From Paralithodes platypus (lineage: Eukaryota; Arthropoda; Malacostraca; Decapoda; Lithodidae), in NCBI GenBank assembly GCA_032716605.1, contig CM064551.1:47242674-47306673 (forward strand): a stretch of DNA of 64,000 bases, given 5' to 3'. The translations under genes were made by a program, and so were the position numbers. This document shows positions 44,946 through 57,313 of the stretch, in pieces (within the stretch, counting starts at the first letter, position 1; each line of letters starts with the position of its first letter). The notes beneath the pieces were generated by a model. It did not search any database and was not told the origin of the DNA. It saw only the letters and a program-made list of their open reading frames with translations.

Positions 44946-46300
44946 CTCTTTTCCACATTGCCTCGTCTCAAACTACAATGCATAACCTTGGTTTTGTTAA
45001 TATTGACTCTTAACCCTCTCACCACGGAAGGGCTCTTGAACGCCCATAAAAAAGCATATAACAGGTACCCGGATGGTCTCTTGAACGCCCAGTGGTTGAA
45101 AGCCTGTGAGCTTCGTGTGCGAGGCGTCGGTCCGACGCATGTAAACAACAGCCGCATCTCCGGCCACAAGAAGGAGAGCGTCGCTTGTTCGTGTGTGCCT
45201 GTATGTTGTTGTTAAGTATCGAAAAGTGGTGTAAAGTGGCTGTTTTGGCCATAAAGTTATCTCCAATGAAATCATCATCACAGCTCAACCAGTTGACTTA
45301 GCCTACTAAGTCTACTTAAGTTGAGAGCTCTACTTAATGCCATTCTACAGGTAAATAACACAGCTACGCTTGGGGATGCGCGGGAATGCGGGAAGCAGTC
45401 TGATTAACGAATATACGGTAGCCTAGCCTAGACGTTTTTCGGCCAAAACACCCGGGTTTCGAGGAATATATATATATAATACATAGCCGGGGCTGGAGGG
45501 TTAAACCCTTGCTCGCCATGCCCTCTCTCCACTCTCTGAATTTGGCCTCAGCATCCTGCATACTGTCAGCTATTAGGACTAAATCGTCTGCATAAAACAG
45601 TTCCAACGGGAGTCCGCCTCTAAAAACTCTAGACAGCGCCTCCAAGACCATAATAAAGAGGAGGGGGCTTAACACTGAACCCTGATGGACTCCAACACGG
45701 ACTGCGAACTCATCACTCAGTACACCCTTCACCCAACTTCGCGAATCCTCATACATCTTCATTATCACACGCACCAGCCACTCTTCCACACCAAGTTTCC
45801 TCATAGCCCACTGTACAACATCTCTAGGTACCCTATCAAAGGCCTTCTCCAGGTCCACAAACACAAAGTAAAGATCCCTGCCTTTTAGTAGGTATCTTTC
45901 CTGTATCTGCCTGACTATGAAGATAGCATCGGTTGTACCACGTCCTGGCATAAAACCAAACTGCATATCATCAATAGAGATGCTTTGCCTGATCAAACCC
46001 TCAAGGACTCTCTCACAGACCTTCATGATTTGGTCAAGCATTTTCAGGCCCCTATTATTTCCTCTATCTAGCGCATCCCCTTTTCAAAAATATTATTTTG
46101 TATATATTTACTATTACACTTTTGAGCCAATCCTCTGGGATTTTCTCATCTTTAATAATGGTGTTTATCAACTCAGTGACTAAGTTTACACCAATCTCCC
46201 CTGAGGCTTTTATCATCTCAGCGACAATGTCGGAGCAACCTGGAGCTTTACCGTCCTTCATTTTATTGATTGCGTCGCTCACTACAGCTGGTGCTATCAA
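44946..46300 (-). pseudogene. LINE-D reverse transcriptase
   Basis: RT fingers 46300-46064 (KDGKAPGCSDIVAEMIK), then 46041-45505: MQFGFMPGRGTTDA, FVDLEKAFDRVPRD, GVHQGSVLSPLLF and the catalytic LFYADDLVL (about 45580-45600). The thumb NINKTKVM lies beyond the nested MITE at about 44960-45009. A frame change near 46050 and the insertions inactivate it. Confidence 0.85.
45014..45500. mobile_element. 487-bp TTAA MITE inserted in the LINE-D RT
   Basis: Flanked by TTAA at 45010-45013 and 45501-45504. Ends CCCTCTCACCACGG and, inverted, CCCTCCAGCCCCGGCTATG. The inverted end closely resembles the left end of piggyBac-B (CGCTCCAACCCCGGCTAGGG). Removing it with one TTAA restores the LINE-D frame across the site (MASKG then LRVNINKTKVM). 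No coding capacity of its own. Confidence 0.85.
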
Positions 46301-47767
46301 AGGAGGGGGCCCAGATATTGGTTTTCGATACTAAGCTGTTCCTTATCCCATTCAAACTCTACATTTAGCAATCGTTCATAGTGTACCTTCCATGCTTCTC
46401 TGATTTCATTTTCTGCATACACAATCTTCCCATTATCATCTCTAACACACTGTTCACCTATAATATCCCTACTGTCATTTTTAACTCGCCTAGCTAGGTT
46501 GAAGATCCCATTGGGATTGTCAGTGTTACACACTTGTTCGAAGACCAGGTCCTTAATGCGATTTTTAGCATTGTAAATAACTCTTTTGGCAGTTCGTTTA
46601 GCTGCCTGGTATTCCTCCCTGCTGCCTCCTTTCTTCCATGCTTTGAAGCATCTCCTTTTCTCTTTCACAGCATGTTCTACCTCATCGTTCCACCACCAAG
46701 AGGTCTTATTCCTGGGGTGACCCTTTGTTTTCCCACAGACTTTGTCAGTGGCAGCGATAAGGCTATGCTTAAGAAAGTTCCATTGGCTATTTACATCGTT
46801 AGGCCTAGCTTCCTTATTTCTATTCATTTCCTCCTGTTCATTATGAAACCTATCCCTAACTTCCTTGTCCTTCAGCAGCCACACTTTCCTTTTGGGTATG
46901 TAAACCTTCTTGCGCTTAGGATCTCTGTATAAGCTCATGTCGCACACAAGTAGCTTATGCTGGGGGATACATTCTTCGCTCGGGATGACCTTTACATCTC
47001 GAACTAGTTTCCAGTCTTTCCTGTTAACCAAGAAGTAATCTATCTGGCTACTGGAGACCCCAGAGTTATATGTGATCAGGTGGCTCTGTCTTTTCTTGAA
47101 CTTTGTGTTACACACAACCATGTTGAGTGCAACGCAGGACTCCAATATATATTCGCCTTCTAGATTTCTCCTTCCGTAACCAATTCCTCCATGTACCCCC
47201 TCGTATCCATCTGCAGATGCTCCCACGTGACCATTGAGGTCCCCCCCCCCCCCCCCCCCCCCCCCCCACGATAGTTATTTCGTTCTCCGAGAGGCCTGAA
47301 ATGACACTGACGGTGTCATTCCAGAAGTCCTCTTTTATCTCTTTCTGTAAACCAGTCTGTGGGGCATATGCAGATATCACATTCAGAATTTTTTCACCAA
47401 CTTTCAACTTCAAAACAATCAGCCTTTCACCAACTCTCGTAATCTGAAGCACACTTTCCGCCAGCTCTTCAGCCACCAGAACACCCACTCCTCCTTTCGC
47501 TTTATCAGTCTCCACACCCATCCAGTATATCCTATATCTTTTCCTCCTTCCGACAATCCACTGTACCCCATGCCTCTTCCAGAGTGTTTCCTGGGTACAG
47601 CAGACGTCCACTCGTCTCCTCTCACACATCTCAGCCACTTCATTCGCACGCAGATTCAAACTACCAACATTCACACTAGCAAGTCTGAGTTTGTGGGGGG
47701 CATTTGTCATTGTCCTGTGCGGTTTTGTTTCATCGGACTTACGTTTATTTTCTTTGATTTTAGTCAT
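46297..47767 (-). pseudogene. LINE-D endonuclease and linker, broken at a poly-C tract
   Basis: The N-terminal half (47767 to about 47270) shows LASVNVGSLNLRANE, TQETLWKRHG and ISAYAPQTG. The second half (from about 47240) resumes at DLNGHVGASADG and includes SQIDYFLVNR and an EN-RT linker. Between them a 27-base run of C (47241-47267) has expanded at the glycine codons before the catalytic DLNGHVG and shifts the frame. Confidence 0.8.
47241..47267. repeat. 27-base poly-C homopolymer in the LINE-D endonuclease
   Basis: Uninterrupted C run on the + strand, at the codons for Gly-Gly of the endonuclease. Confidence 0.95.
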
Positions 47768-47769
47768 AG

Positions 47770-48380
47770 TTAGGTAGGTTTGGCTGGCAGATGGGCATCA
47801 CCCCCCCCCAGAACTCCGGCTCCAGTCTACCCCGGGACCATTCCCAGCACCATCCCCCAAGTGATTACAAGGGGGTAGGATCCAGGTGGCCTCGGTACGC
47901 CCCACCAGAACCAGCCGCAGGGACGCACCCCGTGCGCGTACACGGCACTACGACTGGCCTGATATTTTTCGCCAAATGACAGGGCAGCCTCCTGGAGCGC
48001 TACCACCAGGTTCGGGCCCCTATATTATTGGGCGGAAAGTGCCAGTCCGGGGAAACACTACGTACTGTACCCTCTGGATCCATTTCGTCCAGGTTGGGCC
48101 CAGGGCGCCAGGGCCGGGTCCAGAGGGAGCGACACCCACTGCCAGTGTGCCGCCATTAGGCAACTTGGAGCAAGTACAATGAAGCCCTGTCACAGCACTA
48201 TCATATAGAGACAATGCCAGCGCCAATAACAAGGCTTCATTGTATAGTGATGGCTACTTGGTCCGCAAGTCTATCACCATCCCCCCTATTAGTCGCCTTG
48301 TACGACATGCAGTAGGATGCGTGAGGCATATTCTTTTTTTCCTCCACCATTAGATGAAGGCCCCCTTACCCCCTGGGGGG
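47770..48380 (-). other. LINE-D 5' leader with conserved hairpin
   Basis: GC-rich noncoding leader. The distal 130 bp (48380-48250) share with LINE-A's first 110 bp the order CAGGGGGT-AGGG, GAATATGCC-CACG, and GTCG-7 nt-CGACTAA. This suggests a conserved structured RNA element at the 5' end of both LINE families. Confidence 0.55.
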
Positions 48381-48908
48381 TAATGTTTGGCATTACAAAA
48401 CAGAGTTCTCGGTGACGTAGACATGCTTTTTTTTTTTTTGCGAGAGGCTCGCATAGCCTACTCATGGAGTTTAACTGATCGCGCCCTGCCTAACTATATG
48501 TACTATTATTTTGTAATAATCCTTTTACTACTGGTCGATCAAGAGTGTATTATGGTTAATAGCCTTTATTAGGTCTACCTGAGGGACTACATGAAAACAC
48601 ACATGCTGATAACTCAAAGGCAGGGAATAATAATAATGCGATATTAGTCACGCCTTACATAGGGAATGCTTATAAAATATCAATGCCTTATAATTATTAT
48701 GTAATATATGGTATATTGTAAATATATATAAGACATAGCCTAACAATTACTCAGTTCTGTCTACATAACAAATGCACATATGAACTACCGGGTATATATA
48801 TAAGATGATGGTTACAGTGTGCATTCGGTGATGAAATGTTTGGTGACTACTAATTGCACATTTTAATAGAATAACGCTATGCATATTCATCCTATCTAGA
48901 CTAATTTG
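48381..48908. other. Noncoding AT-rich sequence
   Basis: No gene seen; ends in CTAATTTG, the target duplication of the next element. Confidence 0.5.
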
Positions 48909-49106
48909 GGTAAGATTAGGAGTAGTGGGCGTACCACTACCAACATACAGCATAACTCATCTATAAAACATTAACCTAACCAAACAACCTAACCTAACCT
49001 AACCTAGTATTCATGTAGTACGGTACTAGGTTAGGTTAGGTTAATGTTTTATAGATGATTTATGCTGTATGTCGGTAGTGGTACGCCCACTACTCCTAAT
49101 CTTACC
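48909..49106. mobile_element. 198-bp palindromic MITE with 8-bp target duplication
   Basis: Whole element is a hairpin: the arm GGTAAGATTAGGAGTAGTGG is mirrored at the other end. Apex of CCTAACCTAA / TTAGGTTAGG. Flanked by CTAATTTG (48901-48908, 49107-49114). A partial copy starts near 63269. Confidence 0.85.
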
Positions 49107-49611
49107 CTAATTTGTACCCAATGCTATAATTATATAATATATATGTGGGTTTTAGTTTCTTAATTTCTATTACATTAAATACAAACTAACCTAGAGAAAC
49201 CTATCCCAGTTTATGGTAATCTATCTTGTAACATACATTATACAATTACTATTACAACGTACACTATTTAAGTCAAACGAATGTACCGGGTATGTATAAA
49301 AATTAATGAACTAATATAACACTGTCATAATGGTAAAATTCAAGACAGCTAGAGCCCCCTTATTTATATAGTTTCTGTATATGTTTTTCAAGGAATATAG
49401 TGTTTTATTGTTGTTTTTCATGGTTGGAGTGGAGGATTTGCATTAACTTACCCATTATTCATAAGATACTCTATCAAATGGCGCCATTTATTGGGTGAAT
49501 CGCGCTTTTACAGTAGGTAAGGGAAATTGTGGGGAGGCCATGCACGCTTCCAAAATGTACAAATATTATATTAGATTAGATTAGGCCTAACCTAACCCTA
49601 ATATAATATAA

Positions 49612-49982
49612 GGTCAATATTTACGAGTCACACCACAGCTGGAATCTCATTTATAATGGTAGTTTTGGGTTCCTATCATTCTATGTTTCATTGCTATATA
49701 CTTTTTATCCACCGGAAAATATATTTTTTTCTTGTTTTTTTTTTTCTTGTTTTTTAGCATTAGGCCTAACCTAAAAACCTAACCTAACCTAAATGTATTT
49801 GGGGGCTATTAGGTTAGGTTAGGTTTTTTGGTTAGGTTAATGCTAAAAAAAAAAAAAGACAAGAAAACAAAATATTTTCCGGTGGATAAAAAGTATATAG
49901 CAATGAAGCATAGAATGATAGGAACCCAAAACTACCATTAAAAATGAGATCCCAGCTGTGGTGTGACTCGTAAATATTGACC
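49612..49982. mobile_element. 371-bp palindromic (foldback) MITE with 8-bp target duplication
   Basis: Arms GGTCAATATTTACGAGTC ... GACTCGTAAATATTGACC run about 150 bp inwards. The apex contains CCTAA/TTAGG repeats around AATGTATTTGGGGGCT. Flanked by TAATATAA on both sides. It is the uninterrupted paralogue of the much larger nest at 51274-63180. Confidence 0.88.
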
Positions 49983-51273
49983 TAATATAATATATATAAT
50001 ATCGTTTTTGTGAGTAATGTTCAAGCCATTTATTGAGTGAATCGCACTCACCGCATCTTTCAAAACAAGAAGAAGAGGACCCAGGTCGAAGGATTCATTG
50101 GGTGCAATGCTTTGTTTACGTTCGGGACAATATTTTTGTGTTATTTTTCGGTATAATCGGGTTTTTTCAAGTGTCGATAACGAAATTCCTCCATGTGGAC
50201 TATAATGAGAAAAATATGGCGAGTCTATTGGTCCCTATTTTCCCTAATAAATTATTTCTAATAGGGCGGCGAAAGAGGTCTTGAATATTATCGTCATAAT
50301 TATGATACCGTACATTTAAATTTATCTGCTGGTATTGTGTAAGAGAAATGCAGCAGCGAGTGAAGCCTAGAGAGGCTGCATGTAGTAGGCTAGGCTATAG
50401 CCTAATAACAAGCAGTCAATTAACGACATCTGCTGCAGATATAATATCACTATATATCACCATAACATGTCTCCAAGGTCACAAATAAAAAATAAAGCAT
50501 TTATAATTTTAAATAAGACAATATACCCTGACAGTTGTGGCTATGTTTGCCGTCTTTCGTGATCTGACGAGTTTAATCATATTTTCCCGAACGTTCGTAC
50601 TAGATATATTTATATACGCTGTGTACTTCGACAGACTAGGCATTATTTCGTTAAAGTGAAGACTGAATTGCTTAGCATAGCATAATATATCGGTAAATAG
50701 CAATGCTAACCGATGTATTTGAATACAGGTTGGCGACTTGGCCAACGGTTTTTGCTCACGACTGACGACAGTTGGTTGCTCCGATTGACGTCGGAGCAAC
50801 ACAATCTCGGCAACAGATTGTCCAGATTCCAGTTGGTTGGCCAGATTAGTGCCCGTGTGATACCCGCTTAACACACACCGGTACCGTACCAAACTTCCAA
50901 AGCCATTCCAACATCTCCCTCTATCTACAACACCCCTTCTCTGCTATCTACACTCTCCCAGCCGTATGGTCCTATTGTACTGTTTGATGACGTAATGAGT
51001 TTCGAAATGCAAGAGGAAAAACAGCATATTTTCACCACAAAATAGGCTATTAGGCTGTGGCAGTGGCACCGAAACAGCAATTTTACCAGGTAAGTTAGCC
51101 TAGGTTAACACATTTTCTAGAGGAAATAGATATATAATTGTTTAAATACCATAGACAAAAAATAGGCCTATTTTCACCACAAAATAGGCTAGGTTGTGGA
51201 CAAAACAGCAATTTTACCCAAGTAAAGTAGACCTACCAACATCGATCGATAGGCCTAATGGGGAAAATAGGTT
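49983..51273. other. Noncoding sequence with old repeat pieces
   Basis: 50140-50290 matches 44800-44945. 50755-50875 is a diverged inverted match to the sequence interrupted at 41260-41290/41966-42030. 51225-51273 matches the interior of the 677-bp hAT-type MITE (compare 40885-40925), i.e. the left piece of a third copy. Confidence 0.55.
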
Positions 51274-51555
51274 GGTCAATATTTATGAGTCGCACCACAG
51301 CTGGGATCTCATTTCTAATGGTAGTTTTGGGTTCCTATCACTCTATGCTTCATTGCTATAGGGTAAGACGGGGTAATCTCGCCGAAAATCGCGTTTTTTG
51401 ACGAATAGAAACTGCCACAAATGGAATTTTTTATTTTTTATTTTTGTATCTATATATTAAGCCTTTCTGCTATAGATGGCCCCCAAAAAAAAAAAATATA
51501 TATATATATATAATGTTTTGGTCATGCTGCCGATATTTTGAAAAAAAAGTTACTC

Positions 51556-52671
51556 TCGCGGCGAAATTACCCCGCCGGGTGGCATATTTACCAAGTCGAG
51601 ACTAGTAGGTGCCATAGGGTAAATTAGGACCAATCACAGCTCGAGTTTACCCTAGGATGACTATTACCAAGTCACAAGACTAACTTCAACCATGCATATA
51701 ACCCTGGACAGCCAACATTGTAGCACTAAGTCATAAAAATATAACTACAAAGAAATAGGAAATTCTTATAATAATGCCCTCAGTACTTTAAATTATGCAA
51801 ATAAATATATCCCATTGTATTTTACAATAGTAAGAGTTAAAGCGTATCTGGCAACAGTGTTTAGTCCCAGTATAGCGATCATTCAGCATTCAGTGTATTC
51901 GCCTTAATACTATATGTCCTATTATAATAGATACCTATTACTATTTCAATATAATACAACCATAGACAATGCCATTACATATTATTTGAATATGATATAA
52001 AGTTCTCGACTATAATGTTAAGCATGAACAGTCATGACAGAACCGAAATATTATCTATTGACTTTAGTGCACAGCGAAGGTTTTGGTTCTAATGTTATGA
52101 CTCCTGACTTGTCAATGAGTTCATTTGGCTTAAATAATAATTATAATTTATTCCAAATATAAAAATATAATAGGCCTACACTTGAATAAGTCAATTCTAC
52201 ATATAATTTAGTCCATAACACTATTTACGATAAATATAAGCTAGGTTAAGTATGGATTAATGTTACAGTTCTGTAGTTCGAAATTCATTGTATTGATTGA
52301 TTGATTGACTATATTTATTAAGAGTTACAGATAGGGACAGAAAGTCGGCGTATTTGTTAAAAGCACCCCAATACAGCATGATCACTCCCACAGGGATAAC
52401 CCATGGGATAACCTACACAATTTTAGCTAAGTTATTTCCATCAGGGTCCCTGTTGTGAGGTAAGAATGAGAAGTCTACAAGGGAGTCGAACAAACTACAG
52501 TAGAAAGTGAGACTCCACCACATTGTATACCCCCTGTACCATCTCAATGAAAGATCTAATAATAAATATCCTAGTAATAGCCTACCAAGACAAATACCGT
52601 GCAACAATTAATTACTTAAAATATAGTAGTAGGCTATACAAAATCAGTTATTTCTACATGCAGAGAATATT
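51556..52671. repeat. Left arm of the giant palindrome
   Basis: Reverse complement of 56193-57313, with few differences. AT-rich, noncoding; outer end has GCGGCGAAATTACCCC, an inverted form of the element terminus. Confidence 0.85.
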
Positions 52672-55600
52672 ATTTGGTGGCCTATTACATGTTGCAAAGA
52701 ATATTTTATGGCCTATTACATGTTGCGAAGAACATTTTATGGCCTATTAGCCTACATGTTGCGAAGTATATTTTGTGGCCTATTAGATGTTGCGAAGTAT
52801 ATTTATGGCCTATTACATGTTGCGAAGTATATTTTGTGGCCTATTACATGTTGCGAAGTATATTTTGTGGCCTATTACACGTTGCAAAGTATATTTATGG
52901 CCCATTACATGTTGCGAAGTATATTTATGGCCTATTACATGTTGCAAAGTATATTTTGTGGCCTATTACATATTGCAAAGTATATTCTATGGCCTATTAC
53001 ATGTGGCGAGGTATATTTTGTGGCCTATTACATGTTGCAAAATATATTTATGGCCTATTACATGTTGCGAAGTATATTTTGTGGCCTATTACATGTTGCG
53101 AAGTATATTTTGTGGCCAATTACATGTTGCAAAGTATATTTTGTGGCCTATTACCAGCTGTGAAGAATATTTTTTGGCCTATTACATGTTCCGAATAATA
53201 TTTGTTGGCCTAACACATGCCGTGAAGAATATTTGGTGGCTTAACATATGCTGCTAACAGTATTTGGGAGTTAGGCCACTTAGAGTTATTAACGGCATGT
53301 GTTAGGCCACCAAACGTTATTCGCAGCATGGGTTAGGCCACTATATATTCTTCACAGCATGTGTTAGGCCACCATATATTATTTATGGCATATATTAGGC
53401 CACCATATATTATTAGCGGCATGTGTTAGGCTACCAAATATTCTTTGCAGCATGTAATAGGCCATAAATATTCTTCGCGGCATATAATAGGCCAAAAAAA
53501 ATTATGCGCAGCATGTAATAGGCCATAAATATACTTCGCGGAATATGATAGGCCAAAAAATATTATGCGCAGCATGTAATAGGCCACAATATATTCTTCG
53601 TAACATGTAATAGGCCACAAAATATACTTCGCAACATGTAATAGGCCATAAAATGTTCTTCGCAACATGTAATAGGCCACAAAATATATTTTGCAACATG
53701 TAATAGGCCACAAAATATACTTCGCAACATGTAATAGGCCACAAAATATACTTCGCAACTTTTAATACGCCACAAAATATACTTCGCAACATGTAATAGG
53801 CCTATTACATGTTGCAAAGAATATTTATTGCCTATTACATGCTGCAAAGATTATTTTATGGCCTATTACATGCCGCAAAGAATATTTATGGCCTATTACA
53901 TGTTGCAAAGAATATTTTATGGCCTATTACATGTTGCGAAGAATATTTATGGCCTATTACATGCTGCAAAGAATATTTTATGACCTATTACATGTTGCGA
54001 AGAACATTTTATGGCCTATTACATGTTGCGAAGTATATTTTGTAGCCTAATACATGCTGCGAAGAATATGTTTTGGCCTATTACATGTTGCGAATATCAT
54101 TTGTTGGCCAAATACATGCCGTGAAGAATATTTGGTGGCCTAACACATGCCGTTAACAGTATTTGGGAGTTAGGCCACCTAGGGTTACTAACGGCATGTG
54201 TTAGGCCACCAAAAGTTATTCGCAGCATGGGTTAGGCGAATACATATTCTTCACAGCATGTGTTAGGCCACCATATATTATTTATGGCATATATTAGGCC
54301 ACCATATATTATTCGCGGCATGTGTTAGGCTACCAAATATTCTTTGCAGCATGTAATAGGCCATAAATATTCTTTGCGGCATATAATAGGCCGAAAAAAA
54401 ATATGCGCAACATGTAATAGGCCACAAAATATACTTCGCAACATGTAATAGGCCATAAATATTCTTTGCGGCATATAATAGGCCAAAAAAAAATATGCGC
54501 AACATGTAATAGGCCACAAAATATTCTTCGCAACATGTAATAGGCCACAAAATATACTTCGCAACATGTAATAGGCCATAAATATACTTCGCAACATGTA
54601 ATAGGCCATAAATATTCTTCGCAACATGTAATAGGCCATAAAATATTCTTTGCAACATGTAATAGGCCATAAATATTCTTTGCGGCATATAATAGGCCAA
54701 AAACAATTATGCGCAACATGTAATAGGCCATAAAATATTCTTCGCAACATGGAATAGCCCACAAAATATACTTTGCAACATGTAATAGGCCATAAATATT
54801 CTTCGCAACATGTAATATGCCATAAAATATTCTTTGCAACATGTAATAGGCCATAAATATTCTTCGCGGCATGTAATAGGCCACAAAATAATCTTTGCAG
54901 CATGTAATAGGCCATAAAATATTCTTTGCAGCATGTAATAGGCCATAAATATTCTTCGCAACATGTAATAGGCCTATTACATGTTGCGAAGTATATTTTG
55001 TGGCATATTAAAAGTTGCGACGTATATGTTATGGCCTATTACATGTTGCGAAGTATATTTTGTGGCATATTAAAAGTTGCGAAGTATATCTTTTGGCCTA
55101 TTACATGTTGCGAAGTATATTTTGTGGCTTATTACATGTTGCGAAATATATTTTGTGGCCTATTACATGTTGCGAAGAACATTTTATGGCCTATTACATG
55201 TTGCGAAGTATATTTTGTGGCCTATTGCGTGATGCGAAGAATATTTTGTGGCCTATTACATGCTGCGCATAATATTTTTTGGCCTATCATATGCCGCGAA
55301 GAATATTTATGGCCTATTACATGCTGCGCATAATTTTGTTTGGCCTATTATATGCCACGAAGAATATTTGGTAGCCTAACACATGCTGCGAATAATATAT
55401 GGTTGCCTAATATATGCCATAAATAATATATGGTGGCCTAACACATGCTGTGAAGAATATATAGTGGCCTAACCCATGCTGCGAATAACGTTTGGTGGCC
55501 TAACACATGCCGTTAATAACTCTAGGTGGCCTAACTCCCAAATACTGTTAACGGCATGTGTTAGGCCAACAAATATTATTCGGAACATGTAATAGGCCAA

Positions 55601-56192
55601 ACAATATTCTTCGCAGCATGTAATAGGCCACAAAATATACTTTGCAACATGTAAGTGGTCACAAAATATACTTCGCAACATGTAATAGGCCACAAAATAT
55701 ACTTCGCAAAATGTAATAGGCCATAAATATACTTCGCAACATGAAATAGGCCACAAAATATACCTCGCAACATGTAATAGGCCATAGGATATACTTCACA
55801 ACATGTAATAGGCCATAAAATATACTTCGCAACATGTAATAGGCCATAAATATACTTCGCAACATCTAATAGGCCACAAAATATACTTCGCAACATGTAA
55901 TAGGCCATAAATATACTTCGCAACATGTAATAGGCCACAAAATATACTTCACAACATGTAATAGGCCACAAAATATACTTCGCAACATGTAATAGGCCAT
56001 AAATATACTTCACAACATGTAATAGGCCATAAATATACTTCGCAACATGTAATAGGCCACAAAATATACTTCACAACATGTAATAGGCCACAAAATATAC
56101 TTCGCAACATGTAGGCTAATAGGCCATAAAATGTTCTTCGCAACATGTAATAGGCCATAAAATATTCTTTGCAACATGTAATAGGCCACCAA
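52672..56192. repeat. Tandem array of 30-32-bp units in six alternating-orientation blocks
   Basis: Unit GGCCTATTACATGTTGCGAA followed by GTATATTTTGT or GTATATTTAT, roughly 110 copies. Approximate blocks: forward 52672-53262, reverse 53263-53800, forward 53801-54170, reverse 54171-54972, forward 54973-55530, reverse 55531-56192. Two switch points (53800/53801, 54972/54973) are perfect: ...GTAATAGG|CCTATTAC... The other three are spaced by a sequence around TTTGGGAGTTAGGCCAC flanked by CATGCCGTTAA-type variants. Reading frames across it in every frame are repeat artefacts (LLHVAKYILWPITCC-type peptides). Confidence 0.92.
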
Positions 56193-57313
56193 ATAATATT
56201 CTCTGCATGTAGAAATAACTGATTTTGTATAGCCTACTACTATATTTTAAGTAATTAATTGTTGCACGGTATTTGTCTTGGTAGGCTATTACTAGGATAT
56301 TTATTATTAGATCTTTCATTGAGATGGTACAGGGGGTCTACAATGTGGTGGAGTCTCACTTTCTACTGTAGTTTGTTCGACTCCCTAGTAGACTTCTCAT
56401 TCTTACCTCACAACAGGGACCCTGATGGAAATAACTTAGCTAAAATTGTGTAGGTTATCCCATGGGTTATCCCTGTGGGAATGATCATGCTGTATTGGGG
56501 TGCTTTTAACAAATACGCCGACTTTCTGTCCCTATCTGTAACTCTTAATAAATATAGTCAATCAATCAATCAATACAATGAATTTCGAACTACAGAACTG
56601 TAACATTAATCCATACTTAACCTAGCTTATATTTATCGTAAATAGTGTTATGGACTAAATTATATGTAGAATTGACTTATTCAAGTGTAGGCCTATTATA
56701 TTTTTATATTTGGAATAAATTATAATTATTATTTAAGCCAAATGAACTCATTGACAAGTCAGGAGTCATAACATTAGAACCAAAACCTTCGCTGTGCACT
56801 AAAGTCAATAGATAATATTTCGGTTCTGTCATGACTGTTCATGCTTAACATTATAGTCGAGAACTTTATATCATATTCAAATAATATGTAATGGCATTGT
56901 CTATGGTTGTATTATATTGAAATAGTAATAGGTATCTATTATAATAGGATATATAGTATTAAGGCGAATACACTGAATGCCGAATGATCGCTATACTGGG
57001 ACTAAACACTATTGCCAGATACGCTTTAACTCTTACTATCGTAAAACATAATGGGATATATTTATTTGCATAATTTAAAGTACCGAGGGCATTATTATAA
57101 GAATTTCCTATTTCTTTGTAGTTATATTTTCATGACTTAGTGCTACAATGTTGGCTGTCCAGGGTTATATGCATGGTTGAAGTTAGTCTTGTGACTTGGT
57201 AATAGTCATCCTAGGGTAAACTCGAGCTGTGATTGGTCCTAATTTACCCTATGGCACCTACTAGTCTCGACTTGGTAAATATGCCGCCGGGTGGGGTAAT
57301 TTCGCTGCGACCT
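56193..57313. repeat. Right arm of the giant palindrome
   Basis: Inverted copy of 51556-52671. Confidence 0.85.

Larger units (their letters stand above)
43727..48380 (-). mobile_element. LINE-D, RTE-like non-LTR element, interrupted
   Basis: Minus-strand element. 5' leader 48380 to about 47770 (starts CCCCCCAGGGGGTAAGGG and has the GTCGTA..AGGCGAC hairpin shared with LINE-A), endonuclease 47767-46297, RT about 46300-44950, zinc-finger C-terminal domain 44640-43789, and a 3' end with TGTA repeats (43727-43750). It is interrupted by a 487-bp TTAA MITE and by a second, unclassified insertion (about 44641-44945). Target duplication not identified. Confidence 0.75.

Noticed and set aside
48020..48232. 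Short GC-rich frames in the LINE-D leader
   Set aside because: No similarity to any family; lies in a 5' UTR with conserved hairpins.
52672..56192. Many long overlapping reading frames with peptides such as LLHVAKYILWPITCC
   Set aside because: The same peptides appear in several frames and on both strands because the 30-32-bp unit lacks stops; this is repeat translation, not a gene.
52672..56192. CRISPR-like array of about 30-bp repeats
   Set aside because: Units are contiguous without unique spacers, switch orientation, and the genome is eukaryotic.
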